Below, piece after piece: positions 25,153-36,370 of a stretch of DNA of 64,000 nucleotides (its first letter is position 1; every line of letters begins with the position of its first letter). The notes beneath the pieces were generated by a model. That model searched no databases. It was given only the letters and a program-made list of their open reading frames with translations, and was not told where the DNA came from. Location: NCBI GenBank assembly GCA_004794655.1, contig SMMW01000033.1, positions 3,383,501 through 3,447,500 of the forward strand, given 5' to 3'. The stretch comes from Marisa cornuarietis (taxonomy: Eukaryota; Mollusca; Gastropoda; Architaenioglossa; Ampullariidae). Made by a program: the position numbers and the translations under genes.

Positions 25153-25307
25153 GTTGTTTTACGCCAAGTCAACAGCGAGGCTAAATCACGGAATATCAAC
25201 CAGGTTCTGCAACAGGCGTCGCATCCACAGAATGCCCTAAACGAGATCTGAACCTTTGACAACCTGACTTAACTGTACTAGCGGCAAGCGCCATGAGACT
25301 GCTCCGC
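25153..25307 (-). mobile_element. tRNA-derived SINE, copy D (diverged, reverse)
   Basis: On the reverse strand the copy shows the order seen in the other members: a head with AGCGGAGCAG...GGCGCTTGCCGC, then TAGTACAGTTAAG, a box-B-like GGTTCAGATCTCGTTT, a body, and a tail ending TTGACTTGGCGTAAAAC. Substitutions are numerous, so this appears older than the copies at 26485 and 36950. It lies about 140 bp from the CpG-dense patch at 25449. Confidence 0.6.
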
Positions 25308-25448
25308 TGGCAACGAAGGGAAAGAAATAGAAAAGCATTTTTTTATGTCTCTGCAGAAATGGCGTGTTTTTCTTTTTACATGTAGTGCACACAGCACGTG
25401 TGAGAGGTGCAATATTCATCACTGCCAAGCGCTCCTCGTTAGAGGGCT

Positions 25449-25564
25449 GCGTGTCACGCGCGGTGACCGCACGCGGTACGAGGCCGCACCGCACGCGCAT
25501 TTCAGTTGCCATCGCGCGCCGCATGCGTGCCGCCCGATAGCCGAACGCGCGGCTTGTGGCCGGC
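25449..25564. promoter_or_regulatory. CpG-dense patch
   Basis: About two dozen CpG dinucleotides occur in 116 bp, including three CGCGCG runs and a near-palindromic ACCGCACGCGGT, in a window whose CpG density is otherwise ordinary. The stretch could be a short unmethylated CpG island or promoter, or a GC-rich repeat fragment. No TATA box, start codon or exon is tied to it. Confidence 0.3.
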
Positions 25565-26469
25565 CTTTTCCGCAAACAGTTCCTTCCCTTGGTCCCATTT
25601 TATTGATTGCTGCTGCTAAGTACAACAGACAGGCGCCCCTCAGGGACCCATTTTGACCAAACTTTCTCCTTTACGCCTGACTGCTGCTTTGGGACGTTAA
25701 CCACCCTTTCTTCAATTCCCCAAGTCCACTCTCCTATGAACAACTGAGAAACAAGCGGCCATGTTTTCAAAAGATTACAAAAAAGTCTACTTCTCCTCTT
25801 CCAACAGGGATTCCCATCTCCTGTCTGTCACAGACTGATAATTTGGGGGACAGCTGGAAAGATACAGAGGAATGTGGGAACTGTGCGTGGAGTGTTCGTA
25901 TGCGTATACAACTGAGTATTACTGGAAAACCATAAGGAAAAGTAAAAGCAATTGATATATGAGACCCAGAGTGATGAGCTCATATTGGAGAACTGTATTT
26001 GTGCAAAAAAAGATGATGTAATAAAACCTCATGTCGGGGTAGAGCTCTGCAGGAGACGAGTACCGTCCCCGGTCTCTCTCCCTTCCACCTGCACCATACA
26101 GTCATCGCAGCCTCCTCCCTTCTCGATATTGTGTGGAGACAATCAAGTAAAGATCAAAGAAGCGACGGGCAGGTGGCGCTGTCTGCAGAGATACGTTATA
26201 GCAAATAAATAAATAAATAAAAAAATAACAAAAAAAAAACTTTTTTCAGGATTGTCAGTGGCTGTAAAATATTCGAGCTGAACCACAGCTGTTCCCTATC
26301 CTTTAAAGTACTCGAAGACCAGAGAGTTGCAGAATACCAGACCGCGACCATCTCCATTTCAGTTATAGCCTGACACCGCAAAACAAGGATTTTGCCAAAC
26401 AACCTCCACTTTATCTTTCAGGGAATGGAAGACCTGGATCGACACTTTTTCTAATGACTTCTTCCCCTT
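25565..26469. other. Gene-free sequence
   Basis: Nothing recognised apart from an AAAT tetranucleotide repeat at 26202-26222 followed by A-rich sequence. Confidence 0.6.
26202..26222 (+). repeat. (AAAT)5 tetranucleotide repeat
   Basis: About five AAAT units merging into an A-rich run. Confidence 0.85.
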
Positions 26470-26687
26470 CCTCTGATTATTGTTGGGCGGCCCGGTGGCA
26501 CAAAGGTTAGCGCCTTGTCACCAACACATTGAAGGTTGGCTGTCCTGGGTTCAGTTCTCGTCTCGGGCATGCTGTTCTTTCTCTGCATATGGCATCTGTT
26601 ACAGGGTTGGCTGCCTTGTCGACTTGTGATGTAGCCCTGGTAGCTGGCTCGGCGTAAAACATCACCTCACCACCTCTGATTATTGTT
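26470..26687 (+). mobile_element. tRNA-derived SINE, copy A, with 15-bp target-site duplication
   Basis: The insertion proper is 26485-26672 (188 bp), flanked by identical 15-bp direct repeats (CCTCTGATTATTGTT) at 26470-26484 and 26673-26687. The 5' head has a box-A-like TGGCACAAAGG and, about 40 bp later, a box-B-like GGTTCAGTTCT, the internal RNA polymerase III promoter layout of tRNA-derived SINEs. The body carries TCTCGGGCATG, GTTCTTTCTCTGC and TGGCATCTGTT, and the tail is GCTGGCTCGGCGTAAAAC plus a C/A-rich end rather than poly(A). The intact duplication marks a retroposition event of limited age. SINEs encode no protein and depend on a partner LINE; that partner is not identified here. 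Confidence 0.85.
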
Positions 26688-27245
26688 ACTGATGATGTTG
26701 TTGCAACTTCTCTCCCCCAACTCAACTCCTTTTCCCTTTTTTTAAAGTCAATCTAGCGACCGATAAATGTTGTAAGATAAAGCGCCAAGCGAGATCAGCC
26801 GAGGGGATGGTTTGGGGACACGGCCCGAGGGAGTAAACACGGTCCACTTACCAAATGACTTTAAGAAGATTCCATCAAATCTTATGGACTGGGACATATT
26901 TTGAGGGTTATTAATAGGTCGCTGATCTGGATAGTGGCTGTTGCCAGCGTCACAGGCACAAAAATGGGGGCTGGCTGTGCCATCGGTCTCAATCGCCATC
27001 AGCATCAATCCAGAGCGAACAGTTGTCCCTTGTGAGGAAGCTCAAAGGTAGTCATAGAAACTGCATGCGCTCCAGCATATGAGCCGACAGTGAAGTTACC
27101 GAGAAGACTCTTTGTGCAGTTATAGCTGCAAGAGGGGAAGTTCGTTGAGAAGAGGTTACCAGCTCAGCAGTGAAATACAATCCCAGTAGGTTGGAAGGTT
27201 TGAATTTCTCAAGAACGTTTATAGGTCTTTCTCTATAACAAACAA

Positions 27246-27267
27246 ACACACACGCGCGCGCGCGCGC
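27246..27267 (+). repeat. Alternating (CA)n(CG)8 tract
   Basis: CACACA runs directly into about eight CG dinucleotides, a perfect purine-pyrimidine alternation and potential Z-DNA former. Confidence 0.85.
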
Positions 27268-27341
27268 TATCGTACGTTCGGTTTTAGTTTAATATGATTT
27301 TCGAGAACAGCAGCCAACTCTAACTCCACAACCACCGAAAA

Positions 27342-27360
27342 ACAACAACAACAACAACAA
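27342..27360 (+). repeat. (CAA)n trinucleotide repeat
   Basis: About six CAA units followed by an A-rich stretch. Confidence 0.8.
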
Positions 27361-28200
27361 AAAAAGCAAATCATGCAAGCGCACGAGGAAACGAAATCCT
27401 CTTCAACATGTTGCACATCGCATTTGTCGTCGTTATCACACGATGCATGTCCCATCATGCTCGACGTGCGTGGGCGTTCACGAGCGGAGGGCGCGCGGTC
27501 AATCCAAACATTGCCACAGGCTGCGGCAGGCACCAGGGTCCCGCACGAGACTCGAAGAGAAATATCGCGAACTGGAAGCGTGACAGCCCTTGTTGTTCCA
27601 AGGTGTCGCTCCTACTCGGGCCGGTCAGACGGCCAGCCAGTGCGTGTCCACGTCGACACGATGGGCGTGACGCTGGAAGGGAGGGTGGGGGAGGATGAAA
27701 TTGGAAGGTACGGCACCCCGGAGGGTCACGTGGCCTAATCGTTTGTGATGGACGGGAAACTGATTGGCTGAGGAAAAGCGGGCACGAGGCACCGCTACTT
27801 TGGGTGAGCTATTGGCGAAAGACGGGGAGAAACAGTGGGCGAGTACGTGAGCAGTTGGGGGTGGGTGGGTAGGGGGGACTCAGAACGAAACTTTTGGGTA
27901 AATGAGCTGACAGGGGAGATATAGTAAACAGGGTAGAGACCGCCGCAACTTGTAGAAAGAGAAAAAATATCAAGAAATTTCAGTAGTTTGTATTTGGCAT
28001 CCGCTAAAATAGAAAGTAACAACAGCACCTTCTAAAAAGAACTGCTCCAATCTCTCTGTTTCTGGGGGAGAGAAAAAGAATGAAAAATAGAGAGAAAGGA
28101 ATAAACAGAGAAGAAGAAAAAATTGTCTGCCTGTTTGCCGGTCTGCCTGCCTGTCTATCGAGTCAAGGTGAGACTCTTTAATCGTGATTGGTTAAGTGCC

Positions 28201-29820
28201 TTCCTGCTGTCAGACCATCCATCATGTCACTCGTGAGCCGCCAATCTGCCCATTCATAAAGTGCGCGAGAGAATGACCTTTCAACCTACATTAACATAAA
28301 TGCAATCCGCAGTGCACCGGCGGTTCCGCAGCGACAGTCAGGCAGCTAGCACGATGCGGGGGTTAATGAAGCGGAGACTCGAACGGTTTGTCACCCCTCC
28401 CTTTCTTTCAAACCTTTAGTGGAAATAGACCAAGCTCCGACACTCAATCGTGCCTCGTCCCTGCATATCCTTTCTTTCCTCTAATCTGTCCATCACCATC
28501 AGCGTACAACCATTCTTGATGAGGAATCACGATAGCACCACTATTCTCCAGAGTCATTCGAACCCAGGCGCGAATGGGTTGATAACGACCCTAACTACGA
28601 AGGTTCTTTCTTTGTTGTTCACTCACTGCCAAAATATATTAGGCCAGGCTTTTCTCTTTGGCCATCATACCACCGGCCGCGACGGAGATCCCAATTAAGT
28701 TTCACCTTGTGCCACACCTGGAAACAACGGACATCCCCCTCCCCCGCTTTTTGCGACACCCGGAATTGTCTCAGACTGGTTTTGTTTTCGGAAAGAAAGT
28801 GCAGCTCTGATCCAGAGCCAATTGAAGCCCGTCACGCGGAGCTAAAAATAGCCCGTCTGCTCAGTCTCCGTGAAGACTGCCCCACGTCAAAATCAGACTC
28901 TCTTCACTGGCAGCGCGCGCTTCGGTGCGGATTTTAATCAAACCTTCTTTAAACCCCCTAAAAACACATTTTGCACCATTATCAGCATCGGCGTAAACTT
29001 GGTTTACTCCTGTTGAGCTGTGATCGATTTTTCATTAGCGTAAAAAGCAGCCTTGTTCAGCGGAAGGGGAACAATTAGGGGTGGGAGGGGCGGACCCACA
29101 GTCATCGATTGGCGCCATGTCTGCCTGTTGCCGCTGGTGGCCCGAGTGCGGGTTGCTAACGGGGCGAGTTTAGCGTGAGGATGGTAAACAGTGAGCTGGC
29201 CTCACCTAACGGGGCTTCGCACCATGTTCACACCCTACCGAGTGTCTGTGATGTTCGTACACATTTCGTGATGGCCCTCCTAAAAGCAAGAGGGAGGGAT
29301 CGTCATCCATTGCTTCACTGCCGTCTTCCGCGGGGTGGGTGGAGGCAAAGTATTTTGCCGAAAACATTTGTGTGTCAGAGTCCTTTGCTCACAACTGAGT
29401 GCACATCGTCAAGACTGTGAAACGAGTCGACCGAACTGCTGTAGCATCTAGAGATTGCTTCAGCACTGCTGGGTATCATCAACTTCTTATTCCATTGTGC
29501 ACAAATCTTACTTTTATAGCTAAACACATTTCAGTTTAGCTTTCACTTGGTCTATAAAAAAAATAAGTCTCCAATTATCGTTAAAACAAACATCATCAAA
29601 GCTGGAGAAACTGTAGGATGGGAATCTCCAAATAGTTATTCAAACATAGTGGCGGAAACAAACTGTGGAACACGGAAAATGAGTTTGACTGTAAAGTCAG
29701 CATGCCTTGATAAAAAAGCGCGGATGGTTTCACAGAAGGATGAGGACAAACAGGAAAGGGAAAGAAGAAGAAAAGGAAGAAGAAAAATCAGACTGGGCTA
29801 GATGGAAACCCTTCATCTGC
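28201..29820. promoter_or_regulatory. Repeat-poor sequence with candidate regulatory sites
   Basis: This stretch lacks microsatellites and long open frames. CTAAAAATAG at 28842-28851 is a perfect MEF2-type site. ACATAAATGCAATC near 28303 is an octamer/homeodomain-like string. GGGGTGGGAGGGGCGG at 29078-29093 is GC-box-like. The sites are read directly; function is inferred and weakly supported. Confidence 0.2.
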
Positions 29821-29838
29821 CTGGAATAGACGGTCCAC

Positions 29839-29897
29839 GACACACACACACACACACACTGACACTCACACGCGCTCGCTCGCTCGCTCGCTCGCAC
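29839..29897 (+). repeat. (CA)n followed by (GCTC)5 repeat
   Basis: A CA tract of about ten units, a short linker, then five GCTC units and CG-rich flank. Confidence 0.85.
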
Positions 29898-30149
29898 GAA
29901 ATGACCATGTGGAAGGTAAAATACTTTTCTAAATATCGAAAGAAAGGACGAGAACGAGATGACCTTAAAAGAACTTCAAACAAGGTGGAGTAAAAAAAAA
30001 ACAAAAACACCCTTGATCTACTTAAACGAATATAGTGCCGAAAAAATACCTCGCTTTGGATCATTGTCGAATGGGAAGCGATCCGTCGATGTTGCCGCTG
30101 CGTGAAACTCCCGCGTGCACTGAGGTGTAGCCGAGCTTTCACAATGACC

Positions 30150-30345
30150 GCCGGGGCCTGTCTATGTGGCTTATTAAGGTTTTCCGCAAGAAGTGCAAGG
30201 CAGCCTTTACGATGCGGTCTTTAGAGCAGCAGTTTCATTGATAGTTTGGCTTCGTGATTGATGGCTAGGTGGCAAGGCCATTAAATCGCTAGACGTGTTC
30301 GGATATCAAAATTAGCTCCGAAGGCTTTTCCATTAACGTTTCGCG
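30150..30345. promoter_or_regulatory. Candidate Hox/Pbx-type regulatory stretch
   Basis: TGATTGATGG at 30255-30264 matches the bipartite Pbx/Exd-Hox consensus. A CCATTAAATCG string follows at 30278-30288 and a CAAAATTAGC string near 30307. No gene or simple repeat overlaps. A single bipartite site is weak evidence. Confidence 0.2.
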
Positions 30346-30401
30346 TGTGAGTATGCACGCTCACACTTTGGTCCTCCAACCCCACACACGCACGAAACGA
30401 A

Positions 30402-30430
30402 CGCGCGCGCACACACACACACACACACAT
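30402..30430 (+). repeat. (CG)n(CA)n alternating tract
   Basis: CGCGCGCG leads into about eleven CA units. Confidence 0.85.
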
Positions 30431-30629
30431 ATAAAAAACTGCATGCCCAAACGAACGCACGTAGACACAAAAACACAGTCCGCAACTTGTAATTACTCCG
30501 AGATGAAAGAATTCAAACGGCATCTTAGAAAAAGGAGGAGGGGGGGTGTATAGAGGAGACGGCACGGCCTCGACGCTCGTTTGGCAGGCCGGTCAGGTCT
30601 GTTCTCGCATCTCCTCTGTTCTTCATAGT

Positions 30630-30653
30630 TTGTGTGTGTGTGTGTGTGTGTGT
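30630..30653 (+). repeat. (TG)12 microsatellite
   Basis: Twelve uninterrupted TG units. Confidence 0.9.
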
Positions 30654-32010
30654 TGGGAGGGGGTTACACCCGTCCCCAGCGAGGCGTCATCGTATCTGCG
30701 TGCGGAGTCGCTCCGTGTTATTCACGCGCTATTGATTACCGACACGACAGACCCTCGGTGCGTCACTTTACTAACTGCATGCCCGCGAGAGGGCGCGACG
30801 TCTGGCTTGCGGGGCCTCGTTTAGAACGGGGCTCCTGGAGATGTCTGGCTCTCTAGAGACCCTCGCTAGCCGAGTGGTGTCAACGTTAGCTGTTTCTGGT
30901 CGTGTTGTCGGTGGACAAGCGGTGTATGAATGAGCTGACGTTTCAGAAGACAGATCAGGTGACCACAAAAAAAGCTTGATGTTACCGTTGTGATTAGAAA
31001 GTTCGCTGACTTTATTAACCTCGATTCCCCCCATTAAAGGGAAAGGGGAGAGCAATAAAAGGAAATTCATTGCAACCTTGTAAAATTTTGAGATCAGAGA
31101 TGCCTGCAAGTGGACGGTTCATAAAATAGTTTTTCTGCTTGGAATTTTCTTCTTCTGCTTCTTTCTTTTTTTTTGTGTGTGTTATCGTTGCTATTTCAAG
31201 AGGGCTGCCGTTTTTTCCCTATTTTTTCACATGTGCACACCTGTACACCTCCAAGCGTTGTCTGAAGTGCGACGGGCGCTGTCCTGGCCTGACCGCTGCG
31301 GCACGAGCTCAGTCGGCCTTCCCCCCTCACCTGCAGTGCCATTCGCCCATGATTTATTTATAGCCTTCCTTCCGCCTCCAAACGACCTTCCTCCATTGCC
31401 TAATTGAGCTCAAGGCATCCTCAACGGGCAATCATTTTCAAATTGCAAGAAATCGATTGGCTGTCCGAGCAGGTCACGCAGGCGCAGAAGGCAGGCAGCG
31501 GAAAGAAACTACAGTGCGCAACCTCAAGGACATGCGCAGTGACGCGCACACCAAGGGCAGCCCACTTCTGCAGCAGGGGCTAGTCAGTTATTGGCCTTTG
31601 TACCTTCTCAACGGTTAGGATGTCATGTGTGTGTATGCGTGCGCACCTAATCCACCCTCTTCCACACATCTATACAACCAATCCACCCCCTTCCACACAT
31701 ATATGCATACCAGCCATGCCACATACAGACATACTATTTTTAGCAAGAGCAACATCCTTGAAATCAATAATGATTATGAACTCCTGATGACCTGCTTAAC
31801 CTTAAGACTGCAGACTCCAGGAACAAATCATTCCATATCGTCAAACAAGGTGAGGAGGAGAAGTGTAAACGTCCCGGCTTATGCCAGCAGGTAGTGACGT
31901 TATAGCTCCTACATTGGAGTAAAGGAGCTAAATAATGTTCATTATATGGTTTCACACGATTAGCTTCCAAGCTCACTCGTGATCCGAGACATCATCACCA
32001 ACACCATCAA
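30654..32010. other. Gene-free sequence
   Basis: No gene recognised. A 31-32 bp unit starting AATCCACC is present twice in tandem at 31649-31711. A homeodomain-like run (TAATTG, ATCGATTG) lies at 31400-31460. Confidence 0.55.
31649..31711 (+). repeat. Two-copy 31-bp tandem duplication
   Basis: Unit one (31649-31679) and unit two (31680-31711) share AATCCACC and TTCCACACAT and differ at a few positions and one indel. Confidence 0.7.
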
Positions 32011-32011
32011 C

Positions 32012-32345
32012 AACAGGATTTAGACATTCGTCAACTGATATATGTGCCACGTGCTCAACATCAGACGCGCGAGAAGATCTCCAACACAGATTTGTGGGAG
32101 AGAACCAACCAAAAGTCTGCCAGCCAAGACATCACGAAGCGCAAGTGGGGTTGGATCGGTCACACCCTGCTAAAGCCGGCATTGGACTGGAACCCACAGG
32201 GGAAGCTCGGTGTTGGGAGACCCAGACAGACGTGGAGGAGATCGGTCCACGGCTAGGTGGATTCAGCCGGGATGATATGGACCCAGCTGAAGGATGCCCA
32301 GAACCGGATCATGCTCCACCGGGGGCAGACAGAACTAAGAAGCAG
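32012..32345 (+). mobile_element. 5'-truncated LINE fragment, copy 2 (decayed)
   Basis: The stretch matches the LINE fragment at 40805-41115 at DNA and protein level. The frame at 32044-32256 reads [14 protein letters not shown], then [19 protein letters not shown] and [11 protein letters not shown] before a TAG. These are hallmarks of the extreme C-terminus of RTE-like non-LTR reverse-transcriptase proteins, beyond the catalytic domain. Relative to copy 1 it lacks a 7-codon block between HTLLKP and LDWNPQG and about 24 bp near the 3' end, and has a frameshift after WRRSV. Upstream, 32012-32080 adds about 20 codons of further homology (TFVN...LNIRR) interrupted by a stop. It extends further 5' than copy 1 and is clearly older. 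Clade is uncertain; it is non-functional. Confidence 0.75.
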
Positions 32346-34104
32346 CTCACCCGTGACTGCTGCAGAGAGACGTGTAAGGGTCAGCGCTAAGTGGTTGCTA
32401 ACCTTTCTCTGATCATTTGCTAACGTGAATGAAGAGGAACTTGACCTAAGCGTTCTGAGATGCGTTATTTTTTTATGTGTTATTTTCTGCACAGACTTGG
32501 ACGACTGACACATGGGCAGACAGTCAATACCCGTTGCTAGCCTAGCCGAAGCGAGACACAGTAAAATTTCCTTTCCAGAAGTTTGATGGAAGTTGCGGTA
32601 TTTTCCTTTGTCGCATCTCAGCAATGGACATTGAAGGAAACATGCTAATTACCCTAAAGGTTGTCGTTTAATTATTCTTGCGAAATAAATCTGATTTAGG
32701 GAATGTCAGGAGTCAAAGAATGCTTTTTTCAGCTAATGTACCTCGTCAAAACTGGGTGGTGCTTCAAATTTAGTAACGTGTCTTGTCAAGGCCTGGGGCT
32801 AATTTTAACCGACGCAAAAGTAAAAACATAGATAAATGATAAATATCCCGATCACCTGGTTCATTAAAGGTAGTTTATTAATGTCACACAGCTCCACCCC
32901 CAGTCCCCTCTGGTTATTCTGCAGTGCTCCCTTCCCTTCTCCGAGGTACATCTTTCAAAGCACCTAATTACTCAGAATTTCTACAATGCCATCTCTATAC
33001 ACACACATCACACGTGCAACTGTTCTTAATGAGCAGCCGCAAAAGAACTCGAAATTTACATCAGAATGCTACGGTAACAGTAAATAGTGTCGCTGAACTT
33101 TCATCTAAAATAAATTCATCAGAAGGTAACACATCACTCAAAAGAATTCACTTTTTTTCTACTGCAACAGCTTCCTCGTCGACAAAAGTAGACGACTGCG
33201 CATTATCCGCCAAACAAAGCATCACTATTGGACAGGAAAGACCACGTGATTTGCGCAATAAAAATGTCACCACAGTCATTTCCATAGCTCCGCCCAGCAT
33301 TGCTACCGCTGCTGACCATCTATATCAAAGTTAAGCCACTCTTGCTTCAGGTCTTGTATTGGAAAGGGTGGGATTCATCGAGAAGCACGTACTGATTTAC
33401 TGTCTTTTAATGATTTTAGTTTGTAAAAGTGGAAGGTGCTTTTCGTACAGGTGTTTCTTTAGTCTAGAAAACGTTCGTCGTAATTTGATAGACGGACGCT
33501 TGGCTAACTGTGGTTTTACTAGCTTTGTTAATATTTTTATTCCTTCACACTAGAGCGGATTTAAGAATAGAAAATTTACAGCAAGCGAACGCCGCGACCA
33601 ACCCATGTCTTTATATATTTCTCTCCATCTTCCATAACTATATCATACTAACATCATTCTCTTGCTCGTTCTGTCTCTCATATAAGGCAGTTAAACTTTA
33701 ATACTCTGCAAAGAATGAACAGACAAATTTTTTTATGCATCAGTTACAGACATTGGATTCACTTTATGAGGGGACATGGATAACAGACTTGTGTGTATTC
33801 AGGTATGTGCACTCTGCTAATAGTGTTATGTCTACCTCTTCACAATCAAATTATGAAGCAACGTGTAAAATCATCATTTTTTTATCTATACTCAGCTGCA
33901 ACAGACTAAAATATACAAAGTTCAATCCTAAACATTACTACTGCATTTTATGGAAATAGAATTCTCTGATGATCAATATGACACTTTGTTTTAATAGTGT
34001 ACACGAGGCTTTTTCCAATAGTGGACGACATAAACGTCTTATTTTATGATTTATGTTAGACTTGTATACGAGTGTAGAAGTTTGTGTACATGTGTGTATG
34101 GATT

Positions 34105-34153
34105 GTGAGTGAGTGAGTGAGTGAGTGAGTGAGTGAGTGAGTGAGTGAGTGAG
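34105..34153 (+). repeat. (GTGA)12 tetranucleotide repeat
   Basis: Twelve uninterrupted units. The Leu-Thr-His-Ser repeat on the reverse strand is an artefact. Confidence 0.95.
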
Positions 34154-35374
34154 AACATTGATATATCTAATTATTTCTTCATAGACCAATTAAGTTTAAG
34201 AAAATCTGTAATCTAAGTGTCATGTGAGAAATGGCAAAGATTGAAGAGTATTCATGGTGATACAAATGTACACTTTTTGAAGTTACAGGATGCAATAATC
34301 TGGATTATTTGACGGTTGTCGAGAACATGATTTTAGTTTGGGCGGCCAGGGAGGAGATAGGTAGTCATGTTTTAAAACTACAAAGAATCACTGATGTGTT
34401 GATTAGTCTATGGAGAAAAAAATCCATAATCAATTCGACCTTTAATTAGTTTGCTGCTTAGCCTTATGTAACCATTCTTAAGACCCCAGCTTTATGATGT
34501 GTTGTTGCTTTTCATTTACCTGGTCGTCGAATATGATTTGCCAGCGAAGTGCTGCAGTGAGATATGGCTAAACTAATTCTGAAAAAGATTTGTGGACTCC
34601 GTCAATTTGAGCTTCTCACGAGAGAAAACCATCACAGAATCTCAAGAAATGAAGCATTCATCAACTGAGGATACAGACAGCACAAATATTCAAGTAGCAA
34701 AAACGAAAATGACACAAGATGATTAAATAATTGTTGTCATTTGCACTCTGTTGATGCAAAGGGTGCAACATGTTTTAAAACATATCAGAGAACTAGATTT
34801 TTTATTGACTGCTGGTAATGCTGACTGGAGTAATCTTCGTGTTTTCCTACTAATAACCTACAGCTCTGTATGGAGGTTACCACTTCACCAAATCCACAAG
34901 TACGACAAAGGATGGTTTGGCATTAGTTTGGTATCAAGAACATCAATTGATCCCCTGCATTTTTTTAACAGAGGACAGAATGGACTGTTGGTTTTTATGA
35001 GTGACGATTACAAATCTGAAAAAGAAACTTGATGGAAAAATTTCCCAGACGCTGCATATTCCTGTGTGCATTCCACTAGTTGCAGGCATTTTTGCGATAA
35101 CTATGAAATAAAAAATACAGATCCATGGGGACCAAAAAAAAAACCAACAAAAAAACCACATTTCACATTAATTAATAAAGTTCATGTTGTATGTACGTGA
35201 CACTGAAGTGACGTACCTAACAGGGGTTAAAATGTTTTCTATAACTTGGCAGCATGTGTTTCAAATAATGGATCACTTGGGGGAAACCCACTCACTGAAG
35301 TGTTTCACATGACTAGTCAGTTGTAAATTTGTATTGAAATGGGGGTAAACTGCTATTAATATATGTTCAGGTAG

Positions 35375-35415
35375 GGTGTGTGTGTGTGTGCGCGCGCGCT
35401 CGCGCGGGCGTGCGT
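35375..35415 (+). repeat. Alternating (GT)n(GC)n tract
   Basis: GT units pass into GC units and an interrupted CG-rich tail, a purine-pyrimidine alternation of about 40 bp. Confidence 0.85.
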
Positions 35416-36370
35416 GTGCTTGCACAAGTACATAAATGCATGGGATCATCCAGTCTCTTATAAATTAAAATTTGTCCGCGCACATAATTTTTTCGACATA
35501 ATCAGATTGTCTGGTCTTTAAAAAATTGATTTGGTCTGTATGAGGCCTTTTGAATGTTCTGTGAACAGAGACCGTTCTGGTCAATAACGTCTTGTTAATA
35601 CTTAAAGAAAGATGAATTGTCCCAGAGTAAATGGCATCTGATATTTTGATGCTTTTGAAATGGTACCGTAGCAGCCCATGTGATTTAGAAGCTGAGCAGC
35701 AACTGACAATAAGTTGTTTTTACTGTAAAATCGTCTAAACCCCAGACTGTCATATCATTCTGCAACAGTTGGAAGTTGGGGGTTGCTGTCATTTCAAATA
35801 GTGAATAGGGCCTGTGCGAAGAGAAATAGAAATAAGTGGACTGCATGATCTGGATTTACGCACGAAGTGCTATTTAATTGCAAAGCAAAGCTGTTGTTAA
35901 GTGCAAAGCTGTTATATTAAAATGTACCCCTTTATGTGAAACTTGACACATTGCAAGACCCTATGGGTTGTTGTCAGGAATCGCTGATTTATAACAACTG
36001 CTGACGTTTTTTAAGACATGCCTGGTCAAAATTCTGATCACTAAGTTATTATTATTCTAATATTAGTATTTTTCTTTTTTATCTTCCCCATTTGGAAAGT
36101 GAATTTGGTTCTATTTTTATATGTTGTCTCTTGTAGAAGGATATGATACACAGAAAAAAACGGATAAGACATGAGTATTAGTTACAAACGATTCTATATC
36201 GTTAACGGTGGGCCAACAACCAGAAAAACAGAAAACTAAACTGGTCTGAAAGCAACTTAAGACATCTCCGCTGAATATATTTTTAGACCAAACAGAAACT
36301 TTAAAAATATACAAAATAAAAAGATGAAAACTCCTCTAACCCGAAAGACTGTTAATGTTAGGAAAAAGTC

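Larger units (their letters stand above)
26688..28200. other. Gene-free sequence, GC-richer part
   Basis: No gene is recognised. 27440-27735 is GC-rich with short frames open on the plus strand. A CTGATTGGCTG inverted CCAAT box lies near 27759-27769. A strong four-run G tract lies at 27857-27877. Confidence 0.5.
32346..36370. other. Gene-free AT-rich sequence
   Basis: A 136-codon Ser/Thr/Asn-rich frame lies at 32924-33334 and short frames at 33359-33553 and 34751-35032; none has a recognised domain, so none is called. A GTGA tetranucleotide array lies at 34105 and an alternating GT/GC tract at 35375. Confidence 0.5.

Noticed and set aside
28563..28590. GGGTTCGAATGAC box-B-like string on the minus strand near 28560
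   Set aside because: No box A at tRNA spacing and no acceptor-stem pairing.
32924..33334. 136-codon Ser/Thr/Asn-rich frame
   Set aside because: Composition matches AT-rich non-coding DNA; no homologue recognised, no promoter or poly(A) context.
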